64,000 nt of DNA from the NCBI GenBank assembly GCA_902774925.1, contig CACYKE010000002.1:1-64000 (forward strand), in the 5' to 3' direction. This document shows positions 17,458 to 29,195 of this stretch, in pieces. The position numbers and the translations under genes are program-made. The notes below the pieces were generated by a model. It saw only the letters and a program-made list of their open reading frames with translations. It was not told where the DNA came from and did not search any database. The DNA comes from an uncultured Prevotellaceae bacterium. GTDB taxonomy: Bacteria; Bacteroidota; Bacteroidia; Bacteroidales; Bacteroidaceae. How positions within the stretch are numbered: position 1 is the first letter of the stretch; the number at the start of each line of letters is the position of its first letter.

Positions 17458-19137
17458 TTATGATAGTCCTTCGATTTCGCCGTTCTCGATAGTGATGCGC
17501 TCCGCCTGCGGACTCTTCGGCAGTCCTGGCATACGGAGCATGTCGCCGGCAATGGCAACGATCATTTCGCTACCGCAGTTGAGAATCACGTCGCGGATGC
17601 GGATGGTAAAACCCTCAGGCGAACCGTAACGGGTCGAGTCGGCCGAGAAAGAGAACTGCGTCTTGGCGATGCAGACGGGATAGTGGGCGATGGCACCGTC
17701 GTCGTCAGTAAACGATTTGCGCAACGATTCCAGTTTCTTCGTCACCGTCTTGCCGTATTCCACGGCCGATGCACCGTAGATACTCTTGCATACCTTCTCA
17801 ATCTTGTCCTCCAGACGGTCAGTCTCCTTATAGGTAAAGCGGATAGGCAGAGGTTGCTGCTTGTCAATCGTCTCGACCACGGTCTGCGCCAGTTCAATGG
17901 CGCCCTCGCCACCCTTGAGGAAGGCTTCGTTAACGGCAAAGCCTACCTGCAAGTCCTCACAGTTCTTGCGCACAATGGCGATTTCCTCATCCAGGTCAGT
18001 ATCGTGGCGGTTGAGGGTCACTACCACAGGCTGTCCGAAACCTTGCATATTGCGGATGTGGCGGTTCAGGTTCTTCAGACCCTCGGTCAGTCCCTTGGCG
18101 TTCGGCTCCTTGATGTGATCGAGATCCACGCCGCCATGCATCTTCAGACCCTGGGTGGTAGCAACGATGACCACCAGTCGCGGTTGCAGTCCTGCCTTCC
18201 GGCACTTGATGTCGAAGAACTTCTCTGCGCCGAGGTCAGCACCGAAACCGGCCTCTGTCACTACATAGTCGCTGTAGCTCATGGCCATCTTCGTCGCCAC
18301 CACACTCGAACAGCCGTGGGCAATGTTGGCAAACGGTCCGCCGTGGATGAAGGCGGGTGTGTGCTCCGTCGTCTGCACGAGGTTCGGATTGAGGGCATCT
18401 CTGAGCAGTACGGTGATGGCTCCAGCCACGCCGAGGTCTTTCACCTTAAACAACTTGCCGTCGGATGTGACGCCCAGTACGATATTCTCGATGCGTCGTT
18501 GCAGGTCTTCCTCACTCGTCGCTAAGCAGAGGATGGCCATCAGTTCCGAGGCGGGGGTGATGTCGAAGCCCGTCTCATTCACCACACCGTCTCCCCTCAG
18601 TCCTGTCACCACGTTGCGTAGGCTTCGGTCGTTTACGTCGAGCACACGTTTCCAATAAATCTCACGCAACGAGAAGCCGTCCTTACGATGCTGGTAAATA
18701 TAGTTGTCCAACAGCGCGCTGATGGTGTTATGCGCTGAGGTTACGGCATGGAAGTCACCCGTAAAATGCAGATTGATTTTCTCCATCGGCAACACCTGGG
18801 CATAGCCGCCACCGGCAGCACCGCCCTTGATGCCGAAACAAGGTCCCAACGATGGTTCTCGCAGGGCAACGGTAGCCTTCTTGCCGATCCTGTTCAGGCC
18901 CAACGTCAAACCTATACTGACAGTAGTTTTACCGATACCGGCTTTCGTGGGACTGATAGCCGTCACCAGTATCAGTCGGCTCTTTTTCACTTTCTTCTCA
19001 TCTATCAGGCTCACCGGCACCTTGGCCATATAGCGTCCGTACGGTTCTATCTCTTCAGGGGCAATCCCCAGCTGTGTGGCAATCTCGCCAATGGGTAGCA
19101 ATTCGCATTCCCGCGCAATCTGTATGTCTGTCTTCAT
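17458..19137 (-). CDS. fhs: Formate-tetrahydrofolate ligase
   Basis: 559 residues. The enzyme makes 10-formyl-tetrahydrofolate from formate, ATP and THF for one-carbon metabolism. Visible motifs are the ATP-binding [16 protein letters not shown] (about 60-75), [36 protein letters not shown] and [20 protein letters not shown] promoter TAtcTTTG lies on the minus strand at 19169 to 19162. The GH3 gene follows at 21 bases, so it may be read through from this promoter although the functions are unrelated. Confidence 0.96.
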   Translation of the reverse strand: MKTDIQIARECELLPIGEIATQLGIAPEEIEPYGRYMAKVPVSLIDEKKVKKSRLILVTAISPTKAGIGKTTVSIGLTLGLNRIGKKATVALREPSLGPCFGIKGGAAGGGYAQVLPMEKINLHFTGDFHAVTSAHNTISALLDNYIYQHRKDGFSLREIYWKRVLDVNDRSLRNVVTGLRGDGVVNETGFDITPASELMAILCLATSEEDLQRRIENIVLGVTSDGKLFKVKDLGVAGAITVLLRDALNPNLVQTTEHTPAFIHGGPFANIAHGCSSVVATKMAMSYSDYVVTEAGFGADLGAEKFFDIKCRKAGLQPRLVVIVATTQGLKMHGGVDLDHIKEPNAKGLTEGLKNLNRHIRNMQGFGQPVVVTLNRHDTDLDEEIAIVRKNCEDLQVGFAVNEAFLKGGEGAIELAQTVVETIDKQQPLPIRFTYKETDRLEDKIEKVCKSIYGASAVEYGKTVTKKLESLRKSFTDDDGAIAHYPVCIAKTQFSFSADSTRYGSPEGFTIRIRDVILNCGSEMIVAIAGDMLRMPGLPKSPQAERITIENGEIEGLS

Positions 19138-19265
19138 ATCGAATTATGTTTTTAGCGTCGGCAAAGATACGATTATTTTTGCAATAAAACAACATTTCTA
19201 CCCTTAATTCTATCATTACACCGTCGGCTGATGACATTTGAGGGCCTCATTTGTCTTTATGATAT

Positions 19266-20612
19266 ATGAAAAAGATTCTGATTTTCCTATGTGCCATACT
19301 ACCATCGGTAGTGGGGGCACAGACGTTTGAGACACGATATGAACGGAGCGTGCACGACCTGATGGAGGATGTGGCCCGTCGCTTTGGAGTGAAGTTCAAG
19401 TTCGACGCAAATGTGGACACGGTGGGCAAACAAATGCCTTATGCCGACTTCCGTGTGCGCCCGTATTCGTTGGAAATGACACTCGACAACATCTGCAAGT
19501 ACTACGACTGGAACTGGTGGAAACAGAGCGGTAACCTCTATAAGATTAAACTCTACGAATATCCACGTCGTCATGAGGCAGAGGGTAAGATGATGCTCGA
19601 CTGGCTTTCGTCCTTATATCATAATAAGGAACAATGGGAGGCTCGTCGCGACTCACTCCGTCGTGAGGTTCGCCAGCGCCTAGAGCTCGACGCCTTCCTC
19701 GATAGTTGCGTCACTGTGCCCGATGGGTCACCATCGGGGAAACGGCCTGTGATTCTTTCGAAGATCCGCAAGCATGACGGCTATGCTACCCAAAACATCT
19801 GCATTGAGCTGACGCCCGGTCAGCACATGTTTGGCACTATCTACGCCTATGCGCCCGCTAAAAGCAAAAAGCTAAAGGCCAAAAGCAAAAAGCCCTTAAT
19901 TGTCTGTCCCGATGGTCATTGGCCCTACCGTTATCGCAAGGACGAGCAACAGCGTTTAGGCACACTGGCCCGTATGGGCGCCATCTGTGTCGATTTCGAC
20001 CTTTACGGTTGGGGCGAATCAGAAAAAGAAGTGGGGGAAGCAGCCCATCACACTAGTCGTGCCCACGTTTATCAGGCCGCTTGTGGCTATATCCTGCTCG
20101 ACTGGATGCTCAAAAACTGTAAGGATATCGATACCGAACGCGTTGGCGTCATGGGTGGCTCGGGCGGTGGTACCCATACTGTCCTGCTTTCCTTGCTCGA
20201 CGAACGCGTCACGGCCTCAGCACCTGTGGTTCATCTCGCTTCGCATTTCGATGGCGGTTGTCCCTGCGAGAGTGGCAAGCCCGTTCAGCTCGCTGCTGGT
20301 GGCACTTGCGAACCAGAACTAGCAGCTGTCATGGCTCCCAAACCCATGCTGATTGTGAGCGATGGTGGCGATTGGACGTCAAGCGTCCCCACACTCGAAT
20401 TTCCCTACCTGCAACGCATCTATGGTTTCTACGGTGCTCAGGATAAGGTTCGCAATGTGCATCTGCCCAACGAGCGCCACGACTTCCGCGAGAACAAGCG
20501 CAATGCTGTCTATGATTTCTTCATCGACGTCTTCGGCCTCGACCGCTCGATGCTCGACGAGAGCAAAATCGAGATAGAACCCGATGACGCACTCAAAAGC
20601 CTCTACAAATGA
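19266..20612 (+). CDS. Secreted alpha/beta-hydrolase, putative carbohydrate esterase
   Basis: 448 residues with a signal peptide ([12 protein letters not shown]). Residues 25-105 look like an STN-type module ([33 protein letters not shown]), an unusual partner for an esterase. The hydrolase domain has the nucleophile elbow GGSGGGT (about 298), an acid in IVSDGGDW and a His in NERHDF, all three of the expected triad. It resembles acetylxylan esterase-like hydrolases of polysaccharide loci. An AGCAAAAAGC-type repeat lies in frame at 19857-19894 and encodes a Lys-rich stretch just before the core. GH95 follows with an ATGA overlap. Confidence 0.75.
   Translation: MKKILIFLCAILPSVVGAQTFETRYERSVHDLMEDVARRFGVKFKFDANVDTVGKQMPYADFRVRPYSLEMTLDNICKYYDWNWWKQSGNLYKIKLYEYPRRHEAEGKMMLDWLSSLYHNKEQWEARRDSLRREVRQRLELDAFLDSCVTVPDGSPSGKRPVILSKIRKHDGYATQNICIELTPGQHMFGTIYAYAPAKSKKLKAKSKKPLIVCPDGHWPYRYRKDEQQRLGTLARMGAICVDFDLYGWGESEKEVGEAAHHTSRAHVYQAACGYILLDWMLKNCKDIDTERVGVMGGSGGGTHTVLLSLLDERVTASAPVVHLASHFDGGCPCESGKPVQLAAGGTCEPELAAVMAPKPMLIVSDGGDWTSSVPTLEFPYLQRIYGFYGAQDKVRNVHLPNERHDFRENKRNAVYDFFIDVFGLDRSMLDESKIEIEPDDALKSLYK
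19857..19894 (+). repeat. AGCCAAAAGC-family repeat inside the esterase gene
   Basis: GCTAAAAGCAAAAAGCTAAA and GGCCAAAAGCAAAAAGCC are in frame and encode [13 protein letters not shown]. Most of the units read in the frame that in other genes gives SQKLxANSQ. Confidence 0.8.
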
Positions 20613-23035
20613 AACGTATAACTATCATCTTCCTCTTCATGGTATGCTGCGACTGGGCCGTAGCCCAACATCGTTTGTGGTATGACCGCCCTGCCCAGAC
20701 GTGGACGCAGGCATTGCCTATGGGTAATGGCGTAATAGGTGGTATGGTGTTTGGTACACCTGCCGTCGAGCATATCCAACTAAACGAAGAGACTATCTGG
20801 GCCGGACAGCCAAATAACGTCGTCAACCCCAACGCCAAGGCAGCATTGCCAGAGGTGCGGAGGCTGATTTTCGAAGGGAAATACAAGGAGGCACAAGAAT
20901 TTGCCAATGCAAAGGTGATGCCCAATGCTGCAGGCCAGAATATGGGTATGCCCTATCAGCCTTTTGGCGACCTGTATATCGCAATGCCTGGGCATGCGGA
21001 GTATAGAGATTATGAGCGATGGCTCGACCTTGAAGACGCCAAGAGCATAGTTCGCTATAAAGTGGATGGCGTACAATACGAACGTGAGGTCATCACGCCA
21101 CTAGGAGGTCAACACGTAATGGCTATCCACCTGACTGCCAGCGAGAAAGGCAAGATTACGTTTACGGCTAATATGACGACACCTCATGAGAATCCGCTTG
21201 TAGGTATGGATGGCTACGAGGCAACGCTCTTAGGCGTTTCTTCCAAGTATGAGGGTCTAAAAGGCAAGGTGCGCTTTATGGGTCGTATGGCCGTACAGAC
21301 AAAAGGCGGGCGCACGACGGGATCGAATGGCAACATCAGCGTAGTAGGTGCCGATGAGGCAACTATCTACGTCGCTATCGGCACAAATGTGAAAAGCTAT
21401 AAGGACATCACAGGCGACGAGGAAGCACAGTCGAAAGAGCGCCTACATCAAGCGATGGCCTTGGGCTATGAAGCGCTGAAGATTCAGCACGAAAAGGAAT
21501 ACCATAAATACTACGACCGCGTGAAGCTCGATTTGGGTTCTGACCTCTACGCCAACGTCCCCATGAACAAGCGCATCGAGCGCTTTAGTGTGGTCAGCGA
21601 TTCTGTCGCTGACAATCACCTCGTCGCTACCTATTTCCAATTCGGACGCTACCTGTTGATTTCGTCTTCACAACCCGATAATATGAATCCAGCCAATCTG
21701 CAGGGTATCTGGAACGACAAGATGTTCCCATCGTGGGACTCGAAATACACCACGAACATCAATCTTGAGATGAACTACTGGCCCTCTGAGGTGACGAACC
21801 TGACGGAATTGAACGAGCCCCTGTTCAAACTCATCCGCGAGATTTACGAGCAGGGCAAGGAAACGGCTCGTGACATGTATGGCGCTGGGGGTTGGGTGTT
21901 GCATCACAACACCGACCAATGGCGCATTACGGGACCTGTAGATAGAGCGCAGACGGGTTTATGGCCTGTAGGAGCCGCGTGGCTTTGTCGCCATCTGTGG
22001 GAGCACTATCTCTATACTGGCAATAAGGACTTCCTGCGCCAATACTACCCCATCATGCTTGATGCTGCCCGCTTTTTCACGCAAACGCTCGTCAAACACC
22101 CCACCAAAGGGTGGCTCGTGGTTTGTCCTGGCGAATCGCCAGAACATGGCGGCAAAGGCCGCCCAACACCATTGGATGCAGGTGTAACGATGGATAACCA
22201 AATTGTGACGGAGCTATATAACAATATCCTTGAGGCCAGTAAGATTCTAGATAATCTAGACAATCTAGAAAATCTAGATATTCTAGACACTATCGAGGCT
22301 CAGTTGGCCCAACTTCCTCCTATGCAAATCGGTCGCTGGGGTCAGTTGCAGGAATGGCTCGATGACCTCGATGACCCCAAGGATGACCATCGCCATTTCT
22401 CACATCTCTATGGGCTCTATCCATCTTATCAGATTTCGCCATCACGCACTCCCGATTTATGGAATGCAACTCGTAAGTCACTTGAGGCCCGCGGAGACGT
22501 TTCGACAGGCTGGAGCATGGGGTGGAAGGTTTGTTCGTGGGCTCGATTGCTGGATGGCGAACATGCTTATAAGCTCATCCAGGATCAGTTGACGCTGACT
22601 GCCGATACATTCCTGATTTTTGGCACCGTCAAGCAACGAGGAGGTACCTATCCTAATATGTTTGACGCCCATCCACCTTTCCAAATCGATGGTAACTTCG
22701 GTTGTACGGCAGGCATTGCCGAGATGCTGATGCAGAGCTACGACGGATTCATCTACCTGTTACCCGCCCTGCCATCAGTATGGAAAAACGGTTCAGTAAA
22801 GGGTCTTGTAGCTCGTGGCGGTTTCGAAATCGACATCGATTGGGAGAAAGGTCAGCTCACTAAGGCCGTCATCCGTTCTCGCAATGGAGGCACCTGCAAA
22901 CTACGTTCGAACACTCCACTCAAGGGAAAAGGTATGAAAACTGACAAGACCGGACTATACACCCTAAAGTCAAAAGCTGGAGGCGTGTATGAACTGGTAA
23001 CTGACAAACGGAAGAAAGCAAATATCAATTACTAA
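20609..23035 (+). CDS. GH95 alpha-L-fucosidase
   Basis: 808 residues with a signal peptide ending DWAVAQ. The order of motifs fits GH95: [20 protein letters not shown] and [11 protein letters not shown] at the start, [15 protein letters not shown] and [18 protein letters not shown] in the barrel, [11 protein letters not shown] and [18 protein letters not shown], then [13 protein letters not shown] and [19 protein letters not shown]95 enzymes remove alpha-1,2-fucose or alpha-galactose by inversion. The nearby esterase and GH3 suggest a plant cell-wall substrate such as xyloglucan or pectin, an inference. A CTAGA-type repeat lies in frame at 22241-22290 in a loop. The gene overlaps the esterase gene by four bases. 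Confidence 0.93.
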   Translation: MKRITIIFLFMVCCDWAVAQHRLWYDRPAQTWTQALPMGNGVIGGMVFGTPAVEHIQLNEETIWAGQPNNVVNPNAKAALPEVRRLIFEGKYKEAQEFANAKVMPNAAGQNMGMPYQPFGDLYIAMPGHAEYRDYERWLDLEDAKSIVRYKVDGVQYEREVITPLGGQHVMAIHLTASEKGKITFTANMTTPHENPLVGMDGYEATLLGVSSKYEGLKGKVRFMGRMAVQTKGGRTTGSNGNISVVGADEATIYVAIGTNVKSYKDITGDEEAQSKERLHQAMALGYEALKIQHEKEYHKYYDRVKLDLGSDLYANVPMNKRIERFSVVSDSVADNHLVATYFQFGRYLLISSSQPDNMNPANLQGIWNDKMFPSWDSKYTTNINLEMNYWPSEVTNLTELNEPLFKLIREIYEQGKETARDMYGAGGWVLHHNTDQWRITGPVDRAQTGLWPVGAAWLCRHLWEHYLYTGNKDFLRQYYPIMLDAARFFTQTLVKHPTKGWLVVCPGESPEHGGKGRPTPLDAGVTMDNQIVTELYNNILEASKILDNLDNLENLDILDTIEAQLAQLPPMQIGRWGQLQEWLDDLDDPKDDHRHFSHLYGLYPSYQISPSRTPDLWNATRKSLEARGDVSTGWSMGWKVCSWARLLDGEHAYKLIQDQLTLTADTFLIFGTVKQRGGTYPNMFDAHPPFQIDGNFGCTAGIAEMLMQSYDGFIYLLPALPSVWKNGSVKGLVARGGFEIDIDWEKGQLTKAVIRSRNGGTCKLRSNTPLKGKGMKTDKTGLYTLKSKAGGVYELVTDKRKKANINY
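22241..22290 (+). repeat. CTAGA-family repeat inside the GH95 gene
   Basis: Five TCTAGA-containing units with 9-base steps (ATTCTAGATA, ATCTAGACA, ATCTAGAAA, ATCTAGATA, TTCTAGAC) encode [16 protein letters not shown] in frame. The insert lies between well-conserved GH95 blocks. Confidence 0.85.
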
Positions 23036-23048
23036 ACAATATACAATT

Positions 23049-24473
23049 ATGAAGAACGGAAAGACATGTTTTGGCGTGATTATCGGAACGCGCGCCTATT
23101 TTAACTCAGAATTGGCAAAGGATGTTCGCAAACAACTGCTGAAGGCCCTCGACGAGGGTGGCTACGAGTACATCATCCTGCCTGAGGACGCTACGCCTAC
23201 AGGCAGTTCGAGCATCGAGACCCGTGAGGACGGACTGAAGGTTTCAAAACAGTTCCGTCAGCATCGTGATGAGATTGATGGTATCATCGTATCGCTGCCT
23301 AACTTCGGTTTTGAGATTGGTATCATCAATGCCATCAGCGATGCCGACTTGAACGTACCCGTGATGGTACAGGCCTGCGATGATGAGAACGACAAGGTAG
23401 ATCTTGACTCGCGTCGTGATGCCTTCTGTGGCAAGATTAGCGTGTGCAACAACCTCTATCAGTATGGCATTCCCTTTACGGATACCACCCTGCACACCTA
23501 TTCTATCTACGACCCCTTGTTGAAGAAGGATATCGACCGCTTTGCTGCTATCTGTCGCGTAGTCAATGGTTTGCGTCATTGTCGTCTGGGGCAGATTGGC
23601 ACACGCCCCTTGGGTTTCAACACCTGTCGTGCCAGCGAAAAGCTATTGCAGCGCTCAGGCATCACCGTTGTTCCTGCCGACCTCAGTGAGATTCTCTATG
23701 CTGCCCAAAAGATTCAGGACGATGATCCTAAGTTCATCGAGATGTGCAACCGTACTTGTAACTATGCCAAAGTACCCGATAGCTACAAAGAGAAGCTGGG
23801 CTTGCAGGCGAAGTTCAGTGTGGCTGTTGAGAACTGGATTGAAGCCAACGATGTGCAGGCAGTTGCCATTCAGTGCTGGGATTCTCTGGAGCAGAACTAT
23901 GGTTGCGCACCCTGCGTCACCATGTCAATGTTGAGCGAAAAACTGATTCCTGCTGCTTGCGAGACCGATCTTGCCGGAGCCATCTCTATGTATGCACTCT
24001 CACTGGCTTCTCAGAACGCTCCTGCCCTGCTCGACTGGAACAACAACTTCGCCGAGGATCGCAACAAGTGCGTATGCACTCATTGCGGCAATTTCCCCAA
24101 GCAGTTCGTAGGCAATGGAGATTTGAAGTTGGGTCCTTTGGGAGTATTAGGTAGAACTTTAGGCAAGATCAATACCTTCGGTGCCGTCTATGCCAAGGTC
24201 AGCGAAGGCCCCTTCACCTTCTTCCGCATTTCTACTGACGACCCCAAAGGCACTATCAAGGCTTATCTGGGTAAGGGTGAAATCACCAACGACCCCTACG
24301 GCATGGATGGATGTATCGCAGTCACCAAGGTCGATAACCTGCAGAAACTAATGAAATACATCTGCAAGAACGGTTTCGAGCATCATGTGGCTATGTGCCG
24401 CACCGACGTTGTCGACATCGTTCAGGAGGCCATCGAGACCTATCTCGGGTGGAATTTATATGTACACGAGTAA
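23049..24473 (+). CDS. L-fucose/L-arabinose isomerase-like protein
   Basis: 474 residues, cytoplasmic, related to the C-terminal half of L-fucose and L-arabinose isomerases. Recognisable features are GVIIGTRAYFNSELA at the start, VSLPNFGFEIGI, QIGTRPLGFNTCRASEKLLQ, IQCWDSLEQNYGCAPCVTMSMLSE, and a Cys-rich CVCTHCGNFPKQF segment. It lies 13 bases after the GH95 gene, so its substrate is probably fucose or a sugar freed by the linked enzymes. It is clearly not a copy of the full-length fucI 10 kb upstream. The precise reaction is unknown. Confidence 0.75.
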   Translation: MKNGKTCFGVIIGTRAYFNSELAKDVRKQLLKALDEGGYEYIILPEDATPTGSSSIETREDGLKVSKQFRQHRDEIDGIIVSLPNFGFEIGIINAISDADLNVPVMVQACDDENDKVDLDSRRDAFCGKISVCNNLYQYGIPFTDTTLHTYSIYDPLLKKDIDRFAAICRVVNGLRHCRLGQIGTRPLGFNTCRASEKLLQRSGITVVPADLSEILYAAQKIQDDDPKFIEMCNRTCNYAKVPDSYKEKLGLQAKFSVAVENWIEANDVQAVAIQCWDSLEQNYGCAPCVTMSMLSEKLIPAACETDLAGAISMYALSLASQNAPALLDWNNNFAEDRNKCVCTHCGNFPKQFVGNGDLKLGPLGVLGRTLGKINTFGAVYAKVSEGPFTFFRISTDDPKGTIKAYLGKGEITNDPYGMDGCIAVTKVDNLQKLMKYICKNGFEHHVAMCRTDVVDIVQEAIETYLGWNLYVHE

Positions 24474-24489
24474 ATAAATAACCGAAAAA

Positions 24490-24564
24490 TTTGCAGGAAC
24501 GGAAAAAAGTTCGTACCTTTGCACCCGTTCAGAGGAATGAGAGACTCCAAGCGAGCCTCTCATT
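24490..24564 (+). promoter_or_regulatory. Promoter and leader hairpin of the rimP-nusA-infB operon
   Basis: TTTG at 24490-24493, 20 bases, TAccTTTG at 24514-24521. The leader then holds a hairpin AATGAGAG/CTCTCATT (24536-24543 with 24557-24564). Leaders of this operon are often folded in bacteria; the stem may affect expression. Confidence 0.75.
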
Positions 24565-24592
24565 CTTGCATTTAAACACTTAAATATCGTAT

Positions 24593-25066
24593 ATGATAGA
24601 CAAAAACGTAATAACAAAAGCTGTTGAGGAGTGGTTGCAAAAGGGCGACTACTACCTGGTAGATGTTGAAATGACCGCTGACGACCGTATCGTGATTGAG
24701 ATAGACCACGCTGACGGCGTATGGATTGAAGATTGTGCAGACCTGAGTCGTCACCTGCAGGATACGCTGGGTGAGGAACTGGGTGATTATGAATTGGAAG
24801 TTGGTTCGGCTGGCATCGGTCAGCCTTTCAAGGTGATGCAGCAGTACGTAAACCACATCGGCAAAGAGGTGGAAGTGTTGCAGAACAACGGCCAGAAGTT
24901 GCAGGGCATCCTCAAGGAGGTCAACACAGAAGCAGAACAATTTACCGTGACGGTGAAGGAGAAGCAGCAGATTGAAGGCAAGAAGCGTCCTCAACTGGTA
25001 GAGGTTGACAAGTCGTTCAACGTCAGTGATGTAAAATACTGCAAATACCTGCTGGCCTTTAAGTAA
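24593..25066 (+). CDS. rimP: Ribosome maturation factor RimP
   Basis: 157 residues with the RimP layout: an alpha/beta domain (DYYLVDVEMTADDRIVIEIDH, CADLSRHLQDTLGEELGDYELEVGSAGIGQPF) followed by an SH3-like C-terminal domain (NHIGKEVEVLQNNGQKLQGIL). It helps assemble the 30S subunit in the cytoplasm. Its position just before nusA and infB is the conserved gene order. It has its own promoter and a leader of about 65 nt. Confidence 0.93.
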   Translation: MIDKNVITKAVEEWLQKGDYYLVDVEMTADDRIVIEIDHADGVWIEDCADLSRHLQDTLGEELGDYELEVGSAGIGQPFKVMQQYVNHIGKEVEVLQNNGQKLQGILKEVNTEAEQFTVTVKEKQQIEGKKRPQLVEVDKSFNVSDVKYCKYLLAFK

Positions 25067-25096
25067 AGAGAAAGATTAAAACAAAAAAATAAATCA

Positions 25097-26356
25097 ATGG
25101 CAACACTAAAGAAAGCGAAAGGCCCCTCAATGATTGAGACCTTTCAGGAATTTAAAGAGACAAAGAACATCGACCGCACAACTCTGGTGAGCGTGCTGGA
25201 AGAGAGTTTCCGCAACGTCATCGCCAAGATGTTCGGTTCGGACGAGAACTTCGACGTGATTGTAAATCCCGACAAGGGTGACTTCGAGATTCACCGTAAC
25301 CGTATCGTGGTAGCTGACGGTGAAGTACAGGACGAGAACAAGGAGATTGCCCTGAGCGAAGCTCAGAAGATTGAGCCTGACTATGAGGTTGGTGAAGAGG
25401 TATCAGAAGAAGTTGACTTCCAGAAGTTTGGCCGTCGTGCCATCCTGAACCTGCGCCAGACATTGGCTTCGAAGATTCTGGAGCTGGAACATGACTCACT
25501 GTATAACAAGTACAAGGATCGTGTCGGACAGATTGTCAGTGCTGAAGTCTATCAGATTTGGAAGCGCGAAGTACTGCTTATTGATGATGAGGGCAACGAA
25601 CTTCATTTACCTAAGCAGGAACAGATTCCTGCAGACAACTACCACAAGGGCGAGACCATCCGTGCGATTGTCAAGGAGGTTCAGAACGAGAACAACAACC
25701 CACGCATCATCCTGAGCCGTACTTCAAACTTGTTCCTGGAGCGTCTGCTTGAGGCTGAAGTACCCGAAATCAACGATGGTCTCATCACCATCCGCCGTAT
25801 TGCCCGTATGCCGGGTGAGCGTGCCAAGGTGGCTGTTGAGAGCTATGACGACCGTATCGATCCTGTAGGCGCTTGCGTTGGTGTAAAGGGTAGCCGCGTA
25901 CACGGTATCGTTCGCGAGATGTGCAACGAGAACATCGATGTCATCAACTTCTCCAACAATACCCAACTCTTCATCCAGCGCGCCCTGAGTCCCGCTAAGG
26001 TCACCAGCATCACGCTGAATCCCGAGGAGCACAAGGCAGAGGTTTATCTGCAGCCCGAAGAGGTTTCGCTGGCTATCGGTAAGGGCGGTCTGAACATCAA
26101 GCTCGCTTCTATGCTGACAGAGTATACCATTGACGTCTTCCGTGTTGTGAACGAGAACGAAGCCGACGAGGATATCTACCTCGACGAATTTGCTGACGAG
26201 ATTGACCAGTGGATTATCGACTCCATCAAAGCCATCGGTCTTGATACTGCCAAGGCTGTGCTGAATGCTCCTCGCGAGATGCTTATTGAAAAGGCTGACC
26301 TTGAGGAAGAGACCGTTGATCACGTTATCGAAGTACTGAAGGCAGAGTTCGAGTAA
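25097..26356 (+). CDS. nusA: Transcription termination/antitermination factor NusA
   Basis: 419 residues: N-terminal polymerase-binding domain (1-125), S1 domain near 130-200 (VGQIVSAEVYQIWKREVLL), then two KH domains with RIARMPGERAKVAVES, VGACVGVKGSRVHGIVREM and SLAIGKGGLNIKLA, and a short acidic end. It lacks the long C-terminal repeats of the E. coli protein, as is usual in Bacteroidetes. It binds RNA polymerase and controls pausing and termination. It lies 30 bases after rimP and 37 before infB. Confidence 0.96.
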   Translation: MATLKKAKGPSMIETFQEFKETKNIDRTTLVSVLEESFRNVIAKMFGSDENFDVIVNPDKGDFEIHRNRIVVADGEVQDENKEIALSEAQKIEPDYEVGEEVSEEVDFQKFGRRAILNLRQTLASKILELEHDSLYNKYKDRVGQIVSAEVYQIWKREVLLIDDEGNELHLPKQEQIPADNYHKGETIRAIVKEVQNENNNPRIILSRTSNLFLERLLEAEVPEINDGLITIRRIARMPGERAKVAVESYDDRIDPVGACVGVKGSRVHGIVREMCNENIDVINFSNNTQLFIQRALSPAKVTSITLNPEEHKAEVYLQPEEVSLAIGKGGLNIKLASMLTEYTIDVFRVVNENEADEDIYLDEFADEIDQWIIDSIKAIGLDTAKAVLNAPREMLIEKADLEEETVDHVIEVLKAEFE

Positions 26357-26390
26357 TTATTAATTTTCAATTATCAATTATCAATTCGAA
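26354..26390 (+). repeat. AATTATCAATT-family repeat between nusA and infB
   Basis: TAATTATTAATTTTCAATTA followed by TCAATTATCAATTCG fills the whole nusA-infB gap. It belongs to the AT-rich oligomer family also found before sufD. Confidence 0.75.
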
Positions 26391-26393
26391 TAG

Positions 26394-29195
26394 ATGGGAG
26401 TACGTTTAAATAAAGTATTATCAGAACTGAATATAGGACTTCAAACGGCAGTTGATTTCCTGAAAAAGAAGAGTTCGCTTGGAGAAATCAAGGATGACGC
26501 AACGACGAACACCAAGATTTCTGATGAGCAGTACGAGGCTTTGGTCAACGAGTTCAGCACCGACAAGGCTGTCAAGACCAAGGCTGAGATGCTGTTTGCC
26601 AAAAAGCCCAAGCCAGAGAAAAAAGTGGAGAAGCCTGTAGAGAAAAAAGCTACTGCCTCCGCTGATGAGCTATTGGACAGTCACCCGCAGTTCAAACCTG
26701 TGGGTAAGATTGACCTTGAAAGTATCGGCAAGCCCAAGGCTGCACCGAAGGCCGAGCCGGAACCCGTGGTTGCTGCCGAACCACAAGTAGAAGAGGAACC
26801 TGAGGTCGAAATAGAAGAGCCCGTTGCAGAGACACCTGTTCAGTCCGTAACTCCAGAGCCCGAGATCGAGGATCCCGAAGAAGAAGAGGAGGAAATGGAT
26901 AATGATGAGGAAGATGATGAAGAAGATATCGTCGACCAGACTTCCACTCCCTCGCTGGCCAAGACACCTGGTGATGCAAAGATTGCCCAAAACGCTCCTC
27001 AGTTGAATGTAGTGGGTAAAATTGACCTCTCCGCTCTGAACCAGAGTACCCGTCCCAAGAAAAAATCGAAGGAGGAACGTCGCAAGGAGCGTGAAGAAAA
27101 AGCTGCCGGTGAGCGTAAGAAGCGCGAACGTATCCGCCAAGGTAAGGTGGATATTGAAGCTGCTGCCAAACAGGTCAACCAACAGCAGAATCAGAACAAG
27201 AAGAACCAGAACAAGAATGGTCAACAGCAACAACAACAGCAACAGGGCGGTAAGAAGAATAAGAAGAATCGCCCCGTGAAGCCGTTGGAGGTTGATGACG
27301 AGGCAGTAGCACGCCAGGTCAAGGAGACACTGGCTCGCCTTACCTCGAAGAACCAGAACAAGAAAGGTGCCAAATATCGTCGTGAAAAGCGTGATGCCGT
27401 TGCTGAGCGCATGAACGAAGAGATGGCAGCAGAGGCAGCACAGAGCAAGGTACTGAAGCTCACCGAGTTCGTGACCGTTTCTGAGTTGGCTACCATGATG
27501 AACGTGGGCGTCAATCAGGTTATCGGTACCTGTATGAGCATCGGTATCATGGTATCTATCAACCAGCGCTTGGATGCAGAGACCATCAATATCGTTGCCG
27601 ACGAGTTTGGTTTTACAACTGAGTATGTATCAGCTGAAGTGCAGAATGCCATTACTGAGGAGGAGGACGATGAGAACGATCTGATCAGTCGCGCTCCAAT
27701 TGTAACAGTGATGGGACACGTTGACCATGGTAAGACGTCGCTGCTCGACCATATCCGCAACACCAACGTGATTGCCGGTGAGGCCGGTGGTATCACCCAG
27801 CATATCGGTGCTTACAACGTCAAACTGAAGGATGGTCATAGCATCACGTTCCTGGATACTCCTGGTCACGAGGCATTTACTGCTATGCGTGCCCGTGGTG
27901 CTCAGGTAACGGATATCGCCATCATCATTGTTGCTGCCGATGACAGCGTGATGCCTACCACCAAGGAGGCTATCGCTCATGCTCAGGCTGCCAACGTTCC
28001 TATGGTGTTCGCTATCAATAAGATTGATAAGCCCGGTGCTAACCCCGATAAGATTCGCGAGGACTTGGCTAATATGAACCTCCTTGTCGAAGACTGGGGC
28101 GGTAAATACCAGTGTCAGGAAATCAGTGCCAAGAAGGGACAGGGCGTTTACGAACTGCTGGAGAAGGTATTGCTGGAGGCTGAGATGCTCGACCTGAAAG
28201 CTAATCCTAACCGCAAAGCCACTGGTTCTATCATCGAGTCTTCACTCGACAAGGGTCGTGGCTATGTTTCTACCGTCCTCGTATCGAATGGTACGCTGAA
28301 GATTGGTGACGTTGTCATCGCAGGTACAGCCTGGGGTCGTGTGAAGGCTATGTTCAATGAACGTAACCAGCGTATCGAAAAGGCTGGTCCTGCTGAGCCC
28401 GCTATCATCTTAGGTTTGAACGGTGCGCCTACCGCTGGTGACTCCTTCCACGTAATGGAGACGGAGCAGGAAGCCCGTGAAATTGCCAACAAACGTATCC
28501 AGCTGCAGCGTGAGCAGAGTCTGCGTACAACGACGAAACTCGGTCTTGACGAGCTGTCACATCGTATCGCTCTGGGCGAGTTCCATGAGTTGAACATCAT
28601 CGTGAAGGGTGATACTGACGGATCTATCGAGGCTCTCTCTGACTCATTCATCAAGCTGTCTACTGAGAAGGTACAGGTTAACGTCATCTCGAAGGCCGTA
28701 GGTCAGATTTCAGAGAACGATGTCATGCTAGCTTCGGCTTCTGAGGCTATCATCATCGGTTTCCAGGTACGTCCTTCTGCCGATGCCCGCAAAGCTGCCG
28801 ATCGCGAGGGTGTTGAAATCAATACTTACTCCATCATCTACGACGCCATTGATGACGTGAAGCAGACCATGCAGGGTATGCTCGACAAGGTGAAGAAGGA
28901 GATTGTTTCTGGTGAGATTGAGGTAAAACAGGTCTTCAAGATATCGAAGGTTGGTACTGTTGCCGGTGGTCTTGTTACTGACGGTAAAGTACACAACAAA
29001 GATAAGGCCCGCGTTATCCGCGATGGTATTGTCATCCACACGGCTCCTATCGACGCACTGAAGCGTTACAAGGACGATGCTAAGGAGGTCGCTACGGGTC
29101 TGGAGTGCGGTATCTCACTGGTTAACTTCAACGATATCCAGGTAGGTGATATCATTGAGACCTTCACGGAGATTGAGGTAGAACAGAAACTTTAA
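26394..29195 (+). CDS. infB: Translation initiation factor IF-2
   Basis: 933 residues. An N-terminal IF2-N helix is followed by a long low-complexity region (about 60-330) rich in Glu, Pro, Lys and a Gln/Asn run ([14 protein letters not shown], then eight Gln). The GTPase core begins near 440 with [16 protein letters not shown] (P-loop), [15 protein letters not shown] and [10 protein letters not shown], then the beta-barrel and fMet-tRNA-binding C-terminal domains. It positions initiator tRNA on the 30S subunit. Its stop codon overlaps the sufB start by one base, linking translation and Fe-S genes. Confidence 0.97.
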   Translation: MGVRLNKVLSELNIGLQTAVDFLKKKSSLGEIKDDATTNTKISDEQYEALVNEFSTDKAVKTKAEMLFAKKPKPEKKVEKPVEKKATASADELLDSHPQFKPVGKIDLESIGKPKAAPKAEPEPVVAAEPQVEEEPEVEIEEPVAETPVQSVTPEPEIEDPEEEEEEMDNDEEDDEEDIVDQTSTPSLAKTPGDAKIAQNAPQLNVVGKIDLSALNQSTRPKKKSKEERRKEREEKAAGERKKRERIRQGKVDIEAAAKQVNQQQNQNKKNQNKNGQQQQQQQQGGKKNKKNRPVKPLEVDDEAVARQVKETLARLTSKNQNKKGAKYRREKRDAVAERMNEEMAAEAAQSKVLKLTEFVTVSELATMMNVGVNQVIGTCMSIGIMVSINQRLDAETINIVADEFGFTTEYVSAEVQNAITEEEDDENDLISRAPIVTVMGHVDHGKTSLLDHIRNTNVIAGEAGGITQHIGAYNVKLKDGHSITFLDTPGHEAFTAMRARGAQVTDIAIIIVAADDSVMPTTKEAIAHAQAANVPMVFAINKIDKPGANPDKIREDLANMNLLVEDWGGKYQCQEISAKKGQGVYELLEKVLLEAEMLDLKANPNRKATGSIIESSLDKGRGYVSTVLVSNGTLKIGDVVIAGTAWGRVKAMFNERNQRIEKAGPAEPAIILGLNGAPTAGDSFHVMETEQEAREIANKRIQLQREQSLRTTTKLGLDELSHRIALGEFHELNIIVKGDTDGSIEALSDSFIKLSTEKVQVNVISKAVGQISENDVMLASASEAIIIGFQVRPSADARKAADREGVEINTYSIIYDAIDDVKQTMQGMLDKVKKEIVSGEIEVKQVFKISKVGTVAGGLVTDGKVHNKDKARVIRDGIVIHTAPIDALKRYKDDAKEVATGLECGISLVNFNDIQVGDIIETFTEIEVEQKL

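Noticed and set aside
17683..18525. 280-codon plus-strand frame inside fhs
   Set aside because: Antisense shadow of a highly conserved gene with strong codon bias.
22241..22290. CRISPR-like repeat array
   Set aside because: The units are 9 bases without spacers and in frame with GH95; no CRISPR array or cas gene was found in the window.
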